From assembly GCA_900318865.1 (NCBI GenBank), contig ONMF01000003.1:62001-126000 (forward strand): a stretch of 64,000 bases of DNA. Reading direction: 5' to 3'. Positions 8,150 to 16,067 of the stretch are shown in pieces (position 1 is the first letter of the stretch; each line of letters opens with the position of its first letter). The notes under the pieces were generated by a model. That model worked only from the letters and a program-made list of their open reading frames with translations, did not search any database and was not told where the DNA came from. The stretch is from an uncultured Prevotellaceae bacterium (GTDB taxonomy: Bacteria; Bacteroidota; Bacteroidia; Bacteroidales; Muribaculaceae). A program made the translations under genes and the position numbers.

Positions 8150-9847
8150 TCAAAGTTTTGTCTCAACGATTTGTGTGATTTCAGCCTCCTCTTCGTTAGC
8201 TCTGGCTATCAACTGGTTGGCCTCATCGATGAGCGACTGTGCCACGGCACGGTCTTTGAGCGAGCCGGCGTTGATTTTCACATTCATGCCGGCGCCGAGC
8301 ACGGCGGCGCGGGCAGCCAGCACCCCCACGCCGGCATCGCTCACACTGTTGGGGTTGCCCTCCATTACCATGGCACGGCACAGTTCAAAAACTTTGAACG
8401 CCTCCTTCATGGTGCGCAGCGGCACCTGTGCGGCATAGAGGGTGGCCGCCTGGATGGCGACACTGCGCGCGGCTTTCTCCTCATCGGTCTTCTTGGGCAT
8501 GGCAAAGGCCTCCATGATGCGGTTAAACGCTTGGGTGTCCTCGTCGACCAAGTGCAGCAGTTCGCGGGCGATGTCCTGGCCCTTGTCGGCCCACACACTG
8601 AACTCGTGCCAGCGCTCGTCCCAGCCGGGTTTGTGGCTCGACAGATTGGCCACCATTGTTCCCAGCGCGGCGCCCAGGGCGCCCATATAGGCCGAGATGG
8701 TGCCTCCGCCCGGGGCGGGCGACTCGCGCGATGTCTCTTCGGCAAAGGCTTTGACCGTGAGGCCCACGAGGTTTCCCGCGCCGGCATCACTGTCGTCAAT
8801 CATGTATTCAATCACTTTCTCCTTGGGATTGAACGGCTTGAGGTCATCAAGGCCAAGCGAATGGATGGCGATATCAATGATGTCGCCCTCGGGGATGCCC
8901 GTGGAGCGGTGTTGCTTTTCAAGAAAATATTTTCCGGCGTCAATCAGGCAGCGCTTGGGCAGCAAGCCCACAATCTCGGTGCCCGTCACGCGGATGCCGC
9001 GGTTCTGCGCGCACCGGCTCACCTCGTCAAATGCCACATGCAGTGGCGTGGCGTTGATGTCGGTGATATTCATCGACACCTGCGCCCGCTTGTACTCATC
9101 GATGTACCATCCGATGGCTTTCGTGCCCTTGAGGGTTCCGGGGCGCATGATGACGTTTCCGTTCTCGTCTTTCATGGGGGTTCCCGTGATGGGATTGCCC
9201 TCGCGCACGGGCCGGCCTTTCTCACGCACGTCGAAGGCGATGGCGTTGGCACGGCGGGTGCTGGTGGTATTAAGATTGAAATTGGTGGCAATCAGGAAGT
9301 CGCGCGCGCCCACGGCCGTGCAGCCCGTGCGGGCCACCTGCTCGTCGAAGGGGCGGGCACCGAAATCGGGTTTCCCGGTTTCTGAGGCCAGTTTCTGGGC
9401 CAGTGCCTCATATTCACCCTGCCGGCACACGGCCAGATTCTTACGCTCGGCGGTGAAAGCTGCCGCTTCGTAGCAATAGCAGGGAATACCGGCCTCGGCG
9501 GCAATGCGCTCGGCCAGCTGGCGCGCCAGCGCGGCACACTCCTCAAGGGTGATGCCGGCCACGGGCACCAGCGGGCAAACGTCGGTAGCACCCATGCGCG
9601 GGTGCGCGCCGTGATGGTGCCGCATGTCGATGAGCTCGGCAGCACGCCTCACCACCTGGAAAGCCGTTTCCACCACCGCCTCGGGAGCGCCCACAAAGGT
9701 TACCACTGTGCGGTTGGTGGCCTCGCCCGGGTCTACGTCGAGCAGTTTCACGCCCTGAGCCCGGTGTATCACATCCACAATTTGATTGATGACATCCATA
9801 TTGCGCCCTTCGCTGAAGTTGGGCACACATTCAATAAGTCGGTTCAT
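8150..9847 (-). CDS. ftcD: Bifunctional glutamate formimidoyltransferase / formimidoyl-THF cyclodeaminase
   Basis: The start is taken at the ATG at 9847 (MNRLIECVPNFSEGRN), the canonical formiminotransferase N-terminus; the frame is open upstream but shows no homology. The 565 residues carry an N-terminal transferase (about 1-325, with DVDPGEATNRTV and HHHGAHPRMGATD) and a C-terminal cyclodeaminase (about 370-565, with SPAPGGGTISAYMGALGAA). It moves the formimino group of formiminoglutamate to tetrahydrofolate, then releases ammonia to give 5,10-methenyl-THF. Many Bacteroidales encode these activities as two genes; here they are fused as in mammals. Its product is the substrate of FolD, encoded immediately upstream. 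Confidence 0.95.
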   Translation of the reverse strand: MNRLIECVPNFSEGRNMDVINQIVDVIHRAQGVKLLDVDPGEATNRTVVTFVGAPEAVVETAFQVVRRAAELIDMRHHHGAHPRMGATDVCPLVPVAGITLEECAALARQLAERIAAEAGIPCYCYEAAAFTAERKNLAVCRQGEYEALAQKLASETGKPDFGARPFDEQVARTGCTAVGARDFLIATNFNLNTTSTRRANAIAFDVREKGRPVREGNPITGTPMKDENGNVIMRPGTLKGTKAIGWYIDEYKRAQVSMNITDINATPLHVAFDEVSRCAQNRGIRVTGTEIVGLLPKRCLIDAGKYFLEKQHRSTGIPEGDIIDIAIHSLGLDDLKPFNPKEKVIEYMIDDSDAGAGNLVGLTVKAFAEETSRESPAPGGGTISAYMGALGAALGTMVANLSSHKPGWDERWHEFSVWADKGQDIARELLHLVDEDTQAFNRIMEAFAMPKKTDEEKAARSVAIQAATLYAAQVPLRTMKEAFKVFELCRAMVMEGNPNSVSDAGVGVLAARAAVLGAGMNVKINAGSLKDRAVAQSLIDEANQLIARANEEEAEITQIVETKL

Positions 9848-9897
9848 GTCGGTTAACAGTAAAAAATATCGGTTTATGTTATTGGTTTTCTGGCATC

Positions 9898-10782
9898 TCA
9901 TTTGGCATACACTTGGCCGGTGGCAGCTTGCAGGGTGTTGGCCATCAGCGACACAATGGTCATGGGACCCACACCGCCCGGCACGGGCGTGATATAGCTG
10001 CAATGCGGCGCCACATGCTCAAAGTCCACATCGCCGCACAACCGCCAGCCCCGCTCGCGCGATGCATCGGCCACACGGGTGGTGCCCACATCTATCACAA
10101 CGGCACCCTCCTTGACCATGTCCTCGGTCACAAAACCGGGGCTGCCCAGGGCGGCAATCAGGATATCGGCCTCGCGGGCCAGTTCTTTGATATTGGGTGT
10201 AGCGCTGTGGCACACGGTCACCGTGCAGTTACCCGGATAGGCCTTTTGCACCAGCAAGGTCGCCAAGGGCTTGCCCACAATGTTGCTCCGCCCCAGAACG
10301 ACGCAGTGCTTTCCGCGCGTTTCGATGCCGCAGCGCTCAAGAAGCATGAGCACGCCCGATGGTGTGGCAGGCCTGAAACATGGCAGCCCGATGGACATCC
10401 GCCCCACATTGACCGGATGGAAGCCATCTACGTCCTTGCGATAGTCAATCGACTCTATCACGGCTTGCTCGTCGATGTGTCGCGGCAAGGGCATCTGGAC
10501 AATGAAGCCATCCACACTGTCGTCCTCGTTGAGGGCCCGGATTTGCGCCATCAGTTCGTCTTGGGTCACATCCTGGGCCATGCGGATGAGCGAAGACTGG
10601 AATCCGCATTGCTCACAAGCCTTGGTTTTTGAGGCCATATAGCTCTCGCTGCCACCGTCGTGACCCACCAGCAGGCCCACCAAATTCGGGCGCCGGCGTC
10701 CGTCGGCAACCAGCTTTTCAACCTCGGCCGCTATCTGCTCACGAATCTCGGCGGCAATTTTTTTCCCGTCAATAATTTGCAT
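9898..10782 (-). CDS. folD: Bifunctional methylene-THF dehydrogenase / methenyl-THF cyclohydrolase
   Basis: A 294-residue FolD starting [16 protein letters not shown]. Signatures are [15 protein letters not shown] (contains the catalytic Lys in SYxxxKxK), [31 protein letters not shown] and the Rossmann motif [11 protein letters not shown]. It interconverts 5,10-methylene-, 5,10-methenyl- and 10-formyl-THF in the cytoplasm. It is the first gene of the operon folD-ftcD-hutU-hutH-hutI, 50 bases before ftcD, so the one-carbon unit released from histidine passes to an enzyme made from the same mRNA. This is probably the cell's general FolD as well, though other copies outside the window cannot be excluded. 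Confidence 0.96.
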   Translation of the reverse strand: MQIIDGKKIAAEIREQIAAEVEKLVADGRRRPNLVGLLVGHDGGSESYMASKTKACEQCGFQSSLIRMAQDVTQDELMAQIRALNEDDSVDGFIVQMPLPRHIDEQAVIESIDYRKDVDGFHPVNVGRMSIGLPCFRPATPSGVLMLLERCGIETRGKHCVVLGRSNIVGKPLATLLVQKAYPGNCTVTVCHSATPNIKELAREADILIAALGSPGFVTEDMVKEGAVVIDVGTTRVADASRERGWRLCGDVDFEHVAPHCSYITPVPGGVGPMTIVSLMANTLQAATGQVYAK

Positions 10783-10808
10783 GATGTAGTTTTATCGCTT
10801 CTATTATG

Positions 10809-10816
10809 CAAATATA
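10809..10816 (-). promoter_or_regulatory. -7 box of the folD-hut operon
   Basis: On the minus strand this reads TATATTTG, matching TAnnTTTG, 27 bases upstream of the folD ATG. No TTTG -33 box is obvious. The 156-base gap between folD and apbE contains nothing else I can identify. Confidence 0.5.
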
Positions 10817-10938
10817 GTGATAATCTTTGAATCCGCCCCCCGCAGCACAGGTTTTTTACTCTTAAATTTTGGTAAATGCCGGCACTCGGCCGGGCGCCGA
10901 CGGCTCTACCCGAAAACAATAAATGAATTTCGAAATAA

Positions 10939-11970
10939 TCATTGCACCGCCAGCGAGGCGAAACGATGGTTGCTCCACACCACCCAGTTGCCATCGTCGT
11001 TGGTGCTGATGGTCATCACCCCCAAGTTGTCCACGCGTTCCATCATGGCACGGGTGCGCTCCAGGCCCATCGCCATGCAGGCTGTGGCCCACGCGTCGGC
11101 CGTCATGCAGTCGGGAGCCACAATGGTGACGCTGAGCAAATTGCTCACCTGTCCGCGGCCTGTCAAGGGGTCGATGATGTGCGACACTCGCTCGCCGGCC
11201 GGGCGGTCACGGAACTTGCGGTAATTGCCGCTCGTGGCCACAGCCAAGCTGTCGATTGTGAGCACCACGGCGCTGCTGTGCACCACGCTGTCGGCTTGCG
11301 AAAGCGGCAAGTCCACCGACACATGCCACGGTGCTCCTTGCTGGTTCACCCCGCGAGCCAGCACCTCGCCGCCTATCTCCACCAGATAGTTCTTCACACC
11401 GTTGCGCTCCAGCATCCTCCCCACCTCGTCCACGGCAAGCCCCTTGGCAATACTGCTGAAATCAAACTGGGTGCGCGGGTCGTCCTTGGTGAGCACACCG
11501 CCGGCCAGCCGGGTACGCTTCATGCCCACATAGGGCAGAATGCTGTCGAGCTGCGCCTGCGTGGGCTCTGCGCGGAGGTCGTGCCCGAAACCCCATGCTT
11601 CCACCAGCGGCATCACGGTGGGGTCGTAAGAACCGCCACTGAGCCAATAGATTGTCCATGAACAGTTGTAAAGACGGGTGAACAGGCTGTCGGGCTGCGA
11701 TGTGTCGTTGCGGTTGATGCGCGACACCAGCGACTGCTCGTTGTAGACCGAGGCACTGGCATCCACACGAGCCAGCACCGCCTGGATGGAGTCGGCAAGG
11801 GGGCTCGGGCTCGAATAGACGATATGATAGCCGGTAGTCCACACCACCCCATCATCGGTGTGATAGACGGCACGCTCCCGGTGCCGTCCCACAAAGAGTA
11901 CACACAGTCCCACAGCCAGCGCTGCCAGCACGGCCCAATAACGCCGTGAACGGAAAACAGATTCTTCCAT
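10939..11970 (-). CDS. apbE: FAD:protein FMN transferase (ApbE family)
   Basis: A 343-residue ApbE-type flavin transferase. It attaches FMN covalently to threonines of target flavoproteins, typically the NqrB/NqrC and RnfG/RnfD subunits of Na+-translocating respiratory complexes. An N-terminal membrane anchor is visible (residues about 11-27, YWAVLAALAVGLCVLFVG) with no lipobox, so the enzyme should face the periplasm. Family landmarks are SVYNEQSLVSRIN, DFSSIAKGLAVDEV, NYLVEIGGEV and the Mg/flavin-binding DCMTADAWATACMAMG. It is transcribed alone, divergently from the barrel gene at 12055, and ends before the folD promoter. Confidence 0.93.
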   Translation of the reverse strand: MEESVFRSRRYWAVLAALAVGLCVLFVGRHRERAVYHTDDGVVWTTGYHIVYSSPSPLADSIQAVLARVDASASVYNEQSLVSRINRNDTSQPDSLFTRLYNCSWTIYWLSGGSYDPTVMPLVEAWGFGHDLRAEPTQAQLDSILPYVGMKRTRLAGGVLTKDDPRTQFDFSSIAKGLAVDEVGRMLERNGVKNYLVEIGGEVLARGVNQQGAPWHVSVDLPLSQADSVVHSSAVVLTIDSLAVATSGNYRKFRDRPAGERVSHIIDPLTGRGQVSNLLSVTIVAPDCMTADAWATACMAMGLERTRAMMERVDNLGVMTISTNDDGNWVVWSNHRFASLAVQ

Positions 11971-12018
11971 AGTGAGACAAAAATAATAATATTTTTTTCA
12001 AAATAGAAAAAAATTGCG

Positions 12019-12026
12019 TAGTTTTG
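12019..12026 (+). promoter_or_regulatory. -7 box for the first outer-membrane barrel gene
   Basis: TAGTTTTG matches TAnnTTTG, 28 bases before the ATG at 12055. A T-run ending about 20 bases upstream (near 11998) is a weak match to the -33 element. Confidence 0.5.
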
Positions 12027-12054
12027 AACTCTAAACCATATCACTACCCCATCA

Positions 12055-12651
12055 ATGAAGACATCCACCATTAAATGCCTGATGCTGTGCGCGGCACTTT
12101 TGCTGGCTGCCTTTCCGGCTCACGCACAGTTCCGACTGGGCGTCAAGGCCGGACTGGCCATCAACCACTTGAAGTTCGACCGAAACATTATCAAGAATGA
12201 CAACCGCGCGGGTTTTACCGCCGGCATCACCGCCGAGTTAGGCCTGCCATTGGGGCTGGGACTTGATGCAGCTGTGATGTATACTCATCGCAACAACGTG
12301 CTGAGCGGCTCCACCGACACTTATAAGCGTGATTACATTGAGATTCCCGTCCACTTGAAGTACAAGCTGAGCATCGTCGGCTTGAACAACGTCCTCGCAC
12401 CCATGGCTTTCATCGGGCCAAACTTCGCCTTTTTAGCGCACGAGTCGCGGCAGGAGCGATGGGACAACCGCTCGGTAGTGACTTCTTTCGACCTGGGCTT
12501 CGGCGTGGAGCTGCTGCGACACCTGCAACTCTCGGCGTGCTACAGCATGGGACTGAACCGCGCGCTCAAACAAGTGGGGCTGAAGGGCAACGAACAAGAA
12601 ATCGACGGTCGCGACCGCACGTGGACCATCGCGGCTGCCTATCTGTTCTGA
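12055..12651 (+). CDS. Outer-membrane beta-barrel protein (porin/PorT-like), copy 1
   Basis: A 198-residue protein with a signal peptide (residues about 1-24, ending AFPAHAQ). It then has alternating aromatic and glycine-rich strands typical of the Bacteroidetes PorT / OMP_b-brl_2 family (FRLGVKAGLAINHL, AGFTAGITAEL, LSACYSMGLN) and a C-terminal strand ending WTIAAAYLF, with the terminal Phe seen in barrels. It should be an eight-stranded outer-membrane protein of unknown role. The next gene (12744) is a diverged paralog with the same layout, so the two look like a tandem duplication with separate promoters. Confidence 0.85.
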   Translation: MKTSTIKCLMLCAALLLAAFPAHAQFRLGVKAGLAINHLKFDRNIIKNDNRAGFTAGITAELGLPLGLGLDAAVMYTHRNNVLSGSTDTYKRDYIEIPVHLKYKLSIVGLNNVLAPMAFIGPNFAFLAHESRQERWDNRSVVTSFDLGFGVELLRHLQLSACYSMGLNRALKQVGLKGNEQEIDGRDRTWTIAAAYLF

Positions 12652-12686
12652 GTGCCGAGCACACGGCACAAAATAACATCATCCTC

Positions 12687-12717
12687 TTTGCCGTAAGCGG
12701 TTTTTACACTATCTTTG
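12687..12717 (+). promoter_or_regulatory. Complete Bacteroidetes promoter (-33 and -7) for the second barrel gene
   Basis: TTTG at 12687-12690, exactly 19 bases, then TATCTTTG at 12710-12717. This is the consensus Bacteroidetes arrangement, ending 26 bases before the ATG at 12744. It shows that the second barrel gene has its own promoter. Confidence 0.8.
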
Positions 12718-12743
12718 CACAAGTTTTCCATTCGAGAAGTATT

Positions 12744-13367
12744 ATGATGAAAAAAATATCACTCTTGCTGGCCGCCGCCATTGTGGCCATCGCAGCACAG
12801 GCACAAACCACCACCCGATGGGGTGTTACAGCCGGCATCGGCTACAACGAACTGCATTTCAAGCAGTCCGACATCATGAAAGTGGACCGGGGATTTGGAC
12901 CCATCGTGGGCTTGACCGGTGAAATGCTGATTCCCGGAGTGGGGTTCTCGGTCGACGCATCGCTGCTTTACGCCATGCGCACCAGCAAGCTCCACATGGG
13001 CGAGAAGACCATCTGGTCGTCGCTGGGCTATGGCAATGAAATGTGCCGGATGCACTATTTGGACATTCCCCTCACTGTGCGCTTCAAATATCACAACCTC
13101 AACGGAGTGGAAAATACCATCATGCCCATGGTCTTCGCCGGGCCCACCTTCTCCATTGCCGTAGGAAAGAATCTGACCTCGGCGCTCTCCTACAAGCCCG
13201 TCAGCGTCATGCTTCGTGCCGGATTGGGATGCGAGCTTTTCAATCACCTGCAAATTGCAGCAGCCTATAACTTCAGTGTGGGGGAAAGCGCGAAAACCAA
13301 GCTCCTCGATGAGAACAGTGCGAAAAACCGCTGCTGGACTTTAACAGCCACTTACTTTTTTAAATAA
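12744..13367 (+). CDS. Outer-membrane beta-barrel protein (porin/PorT-like), copy 2
   Basis: The start is the ATG at 12744 (MMKKISLLLAAAIVAIAAQA), which gives a clean signal peptide and sits at the right distance from the promoter; the upstream open frame overlaps copy 1 and is not coding. The 207 residues resemble copy 1: TTRWGVTAGIGYNELHF after the cleavage site, central strands (GPIVGLTGEML, YLDIPLTVRFKYH, MPMVFAGPTFS) and a C-terminal strand ending TLTATYFFK. It is expected to be a small outer-membrane barrel with no assigned function. The shared HLQ[LI](S/A)A.Y motif near the C-terminus supports paralogy. Confidence 0.85.
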   Translation: MMKKISLLLAAAIVAIAAQAQTTTRWGVTAGIGYNELHFKQSDIMKVDRGFGPIVGLTGEMLIPGVGFSVDASLLYAMRTSKLHMGEKTIWSSLGYGNEMCRMHYLDIPLTVRFKYHNLNGVENTIMPMVFAGPTFSIAVGKNLTSALSYKPVSVMLRAGLGCELFNHLQIAAAYNFSVGESAKTKLLDENSAKNRCWTLTATYFFK

Positions 13368-13392
13368 TTAACAAACGTGTTAATCTACATTA

Positions 13393-13418
13393 AAACTACG
13401 GCAATTATGCCGTAGTTT
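13393..13418. terminator. Perfect 10-bp inverted repeat after the barrel gene
   Basis: AAACTACGGC (13393-13402) and GCCGTAGTTT (13409-13418) form a stem with a six-base loop. On the plus strand it is followed by A-rich sequence; on the minus strand only TTTTAA follows. It may act as a weak terminator for the DJ-1 gene (minus strand) or an mRNA 3' stabiliser for the barrel transcript. Confidence 0.45.
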
Positions 13419-13430
13419 AAAAATGTTTTG

Positions 13431-13438
13431 TATTTTTG
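13431..13438 (+). promoter_or_regulatory. -7 box upstream of a candidate small RNA
   Basis: TATTTTTG matches TAnnTTTG and is followed within 80 bases by a strong terminator and no ORF of its own. No clear -33 box is visible. Confidence 0.4.
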
Positions 13439-13444
13439 CAATGT

Positions 13445-13513
13445 AATAACACTCTAACTGAAGTTGATTCAATGTGTGGGGGAATTCATCGGGAGATGCG
13501 TACCCCCTTTTTT
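13445..13513 (+). ncRNA. Candidate ~70-nt small RNA ending in a terminator hairpin
   Basis: The interval from the predicted start (about 7 bases after the -7 box) to a U6 tract would give a transcript of about 70 nt. It ends in a hairpin: GGGGG (13478-13482) pairs with CCCCC (13503-13507), and an inner helix CATC/GATG is closed by a GGGA (GNRA) tetraloop at 13491-13494. No good ORF lies inside. It could instead be just the 3' end of the barrel mRNA. I cannot match it to a known RNA family by eye. Confidence 0.35.
13478..13513 (+). terminator. Strong terminator with GNRA-capped hairpin
   Basis: A five-pair G:C outer stem, internal mismatches, a four-pair inner stem with a GGGA loop, then TTTTTT at 13508-13513. 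The run of T is present only in the plus direction. Confidence 0.75.
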
Positions 13514-13521
13514 ATTCCCGA

Positions 13522-14076
13522 TTATCTGAAAAACAACATGCCGTCGGCCACCGCACGGGCGGTTTCCTCGCCCGCCGAGATTTCCACCAGCTTCAGCGCG
13601 AAATCCATGGCCGAGGCCGGTCCGTTACCGGTCACCACGTTGCTGTCGACTGCCACACGACTGGCACCCCACTTCACGCCGCTCACTCCTTTTTCCATGC
13701 CGGGGTAGCACACCGCATTTCGGCCGGTGATAATGCCCAGCGGAGCCAGCACTATGGCAGGCGACGCACAGATGGCCGCCACATGCCCGCCCTTGTTATT
13801 ATGATTCCACAACTCGGAGCGCAATCCTTGATGCGCAGCAAGATGGGTGGCTCCGGGCATTCCGCCGGGAAGCACCAGCCAGTCGGCATCGGAATAGTTG
13901 ACGTCATCAAAGGTGCAATCGGCCACCACAGTAACACCATGGGCACCCTTCACTTCACGGCTGCCTGAAATCGACACCGTGACCACCGGCATGCCGGCAC
14001 GGCGCATCACGTCGACGGTGGTCAGCGCCTCCACTTCCTCAAAGCCATCGGCAAAAAACACAAACGAATTCTTCAT
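13522..14076 (-). CDS. DJ-1/PfpI family protein (YajL-type)
   Basis: A 184-residue DJ-1 superfamily protein. The nucleophilic-elbow cysteine is Cys103 in AAICASPA and the partner acid is Glu16 in GFEEVEA, equivalent to human Cys106 and Glu18. VDVMRRAGMPV and LVLPGGMPGA are standard family motifs. Members are proposed to be thiol-based stress sensors, chaperones or weak glyoxalases; which applies here is unknown. It is cytoplasmic and transcribed alone on the minus strand, converging on the barrel/sRNA transcripts, with its stop 9 bases beyond their terminator. Confidence 0.9.
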   Translation of the reverse strand: MKNSFVFFADGFEEVEALTTVDVMRRAGMPVVTVSISGSREVKGAHGVTVVADCTFDDVNYSDADWLVLPGGMPGATHLAAHQGLRSELWNHNNKGGHVAAICASPAIVLAPLGIITGRNAVCYPGMEKGVSGVKWGASRVAVDSNVVTGNGPASAMDFALKLVEISAGEETARAVADGMLFFR

Positions 14077-14176
14077 AGTCCAATCTCCTTTCTATCGTGT
14101 TACAAAAACATTTTTTGCTAAGTTAGCAATTATTTTTCATTTCACGGCAATTTGTTTGAAAAATATCATCTTTAGA

Positions 14177-14207
14177 TTTGGTAATTAACAATTATTTTGT
14201 ACCTTTG
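14177..14207 (+). promoter_or_regulatory. Promoter of the tRNA-Val gene
   Basis: TTTG at 14177-14180, a 19-base spacer, then TACCTTTG at 14200-14207: a full Bacteroidetes promoter whose -7 box ends 22 bases before the mature tRNA 5' end at 14230. Confidence 0.8.
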
Positions 14208-14229
14208 CACCGCTTTTCCACTGCAAGAA

Positions 14230-14304
14230 GGGCGCTTAGCTCAGCTGGTTCAGAGCACCTGCCTTACAAGCAGGGGGTCGGCGGTTCGAATCCGTCAGCG
14301 CCCA
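14230..14304 (+). tRNA. tRNA-Val (anticodon TAC)
   Basis: A complete cloverleaf of 75 bases including the discriminator A. Acceptor GGGCGCT pairs with AGCGCCC; the D stem is GCTC/GAGC; the anticodon stem CCTGC/GCAGG encloses the loop CTTACAA with anticodon TAC; the T arm is GGCGG-TTCGAAT-CCGTC. CCA is not encoded (CGA follows). It is monocistronic, with its own promoter and terminator. Confidence 0.97.
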
Positions 14305-14306
14305 CG

Positions 14307-14352
14307 AAAATACGGCCGCAGCCATCGGATGATGACAGCGGCCGTATTTTTT
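14307..14352. terminator. Bidirectional terminator between tRNA-Val and the transporter gene
   Basis: A perfect 13-bp stem (AAAATACGGCCGC at 14307-14319, GCGGCCGTATTTT at 14338-14350) followed by T on the plus strand. The mirror-image A-run gives T's on the minus strand, so it can end both the tRNA transcript and the long minus-strand operon whose last stop is at 14370. Confidence 0.85.
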
Positions 14353-14369
14353 GTCTTCAAATTGTGTCG

Positions 14370-16046
14370 TCAGGCGAAAAACATCACCAGCAGTTGGGCT
14401 GTGATGACCCGCAGGAACATGGTGAGCGGATACACCGTGGAGTAGGCCACGGCTGGCTCGTCGTTATTGGCGGTTTTATTGGCGTAGGCCAGCGCGGGCG
14501 GGTCGGTCGTGGAGCCGGCCACCAGACCCATGAGCGTGCAGTAGTTCATGCCGAACTTGCCACGGGCCAGCATCACCACGACTGCCAGCGGAATGAACGT
14601 GATGGCAAAGCCGTAGACGACCCACAATGCGCCATTGCTGCTGAACACCGTGGCGGCGAAATTGCCACCGGCGGCAATTCCCACCGAGGCCAAGAACAGA
14701 CAGATGCCCAGCTCGCGCAGAAGCAAGTTGGCACTGCTGCTGGTGTAGGTCACAAGCTTCACCTTGTAGCCGTAACGGCCCATCAAAATGGCTACCACCA
14801 GCGGACCGCCGGCAAGGCCCAGTTTCATGGGCACGGTCATGCCCGGGAACATGAGCGGAATGGAACCCACCAGGATGCCCATGAAGATTCCGATAAACAT
14901 GGTGAACAGATTCGGCTCGTCAAGACGCCGCAACGAATTACCCATTTTCTCGGCCAGGTGATTGATATCGTCAATGTTTCCCACCACGGTGATGCGGTCG
15001 CCCACTTGCAGCGCCAGGTTGGGCGCTGCCACCAGGTCGACACCAGCGCGGTTCACACGCGTGGCATTGAGCTGATAGCCCAGGTGAAGGCGCAACGAGC
15101 CCAGCTTGCGGCCGGTGTACTTGCTGTTGGTCACCACGATTCGCCGCGACACCACCGGTGCCGGGTCGTGCTTCCAGTCCATTTCCACCTGAGGGCCGAT
15201 GAACGCGTCGAACACCTCCTCGTCCTGCACGCTCATCACGATGAGCAGCAGGTCGCCCTCACACAGCTCGGTGGCACTGCGCGGAATCACCACCGAGCCG
15301 TCGGTACGCTTGATGCGAGAAATGACGAAATTGCGGTCGATGATGCCCTGCAGGCGCTTGATGGTGATGTTATAAATCAGCTTGTTGGTCACGCGATAGG
15401 TCACCACATGGGGTTTCAGCAAGCTATTGGCGTTATCGTCGTCGATTTCCTTCGTCTCATGGGCAATGCTGATTTTAAACACGGCTTTCACCAGAATCAT
15501 CGACAGGATGATGCCCACCACACCCAGCGGATAGGCTGCGGCATATCCCATCGACATCGACTCGTTGAGCACGGTGGCAGCGGCGCCTCGTGTTTCTAAG
15601 AGTGTCTGCTGAGCGGCGCCCAGTCCGGGCGTATTGGTCACCGCCCCCGACAAGATACCCACCAAGTCGGTCATGGTCACATTCCCTGCCCCGAAGTAGA
15701 TAATCATTACCACCACAAGATTGAGCACAATGATGAGAATCGCCAAGCCATTGAGCAGCAGGCCGCCCTCCTTGAACGAAGAAAAGAAACCGGGACCCAC
15801 TTGCAGGCCGATGGAGAAGATGAACAAAATGAGCCCGAACTCCTGAATAAACTTGAGAATGGACGGGTCCACCTCCAGGCCTAAATGGCCAGCGAGGATG
15901 CCTGTGAAAAGTACGAAAGTGGCACCGAGCGAGATGCCGAAAAACTTCACTTTGCCCAGTATCACCCCGATGGCGATCACCAGTGAATAAATGAATATGG
16001 CATGGGCAATGCCGGAGCCTGTGATAAGTTCAGATAACCAAGTCAT
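14370..16046 (-). CDS. YidE/YbjL (AspT-like) putative transporter with two RCK_C domains
   Basis: A 558-residue inner-membrane protein of the AspT/YidE/YbjL duplication family. The N-terminal half has about five hydrophobic helices (IFIYSLVIAIGVIL, FVLFTGILAGHLGL, LILFIFSIGLQVGPGF). A cytoplasmic middle part of roughly 200 residues has two RCK_C/TrkA_C-type units (RRLQG/IDRNFVISRI and RKLGSLRLHLGYQLNATRV with VGDRITVVG). The C-terminal half repeats the membrane bundle, including GxCLFLASVGIAAGG. AspT exchanges aspartate for alanine; the substrate of this branch is unknown. It is the last gene of the long minus-strand operon, 21 bases after the HAD gene. Confidence 0.9.
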   Translation of the reverse strand: MTWLSELITGSGIAHAIFIYSLVIAIGVILGKVKFFGISLGATFVLFTGILAGHLGLEVDPSILKFIQEFGLILFIFSIGLQVGPGFFSSFKEGGLLLNGLAILIIVLNLVVVMIIYFGAGNVTMTDLVGILSGAVTNTPGLGAAQQTLLETRGAAATVLNESMSMGYAAAYPLGVVGIILSMILVKAVFKISIAHETKEIDDDNANSLLKPHVVTYRVTNKLIYNITIKRLQGIIDRNFVISRIKRTDGSVVIPRSATELCEGDLLLIVMSVQDEEVFDAFIGPQVEMDWKHDPAPVVSRRIVVTNSKYTGRKLGSLRLHLGYQLNATRVNRAGVDLVAAPNLALQVGDRITVVGNIDDINHLAEKMGNSLRRLDEPNLFTMFIGIFMGILVGSIPLMFPGMTVPMKLGLAGGPLVVAILMGRYGYKVKLVTYTSSSANLLLRELGICLFLASVGIAAGGNFAATVFSSNGALWVVYGFAITFIPLAVVVMLARGKFGMNYCTLMGLVAGSTTDPPALAYANKTANNDEPAVAYSTVYPLTMFLRVITAQLLVMFFA

Positions 16047-16067
16047 TTGAGATTGCAGATAAAATGA

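Noticed and set aside
11978..11985. Minus-strand TATTTTTG as apbE promoter
   Set aside because: It ends only eight bases before the ATG, leaving almost no leader, and has no -33 box; likely chance in an AT-rich stretch.
14178..15599. Long open frame on the plus strand through the tRNA and opposite the YidE-type transporter
   Set aside because: It includes the tRNA-Val gene, is rich in His/Gln/Arg as expected for the antisense of GC-rich coding sequence, and has no recognisable domain.
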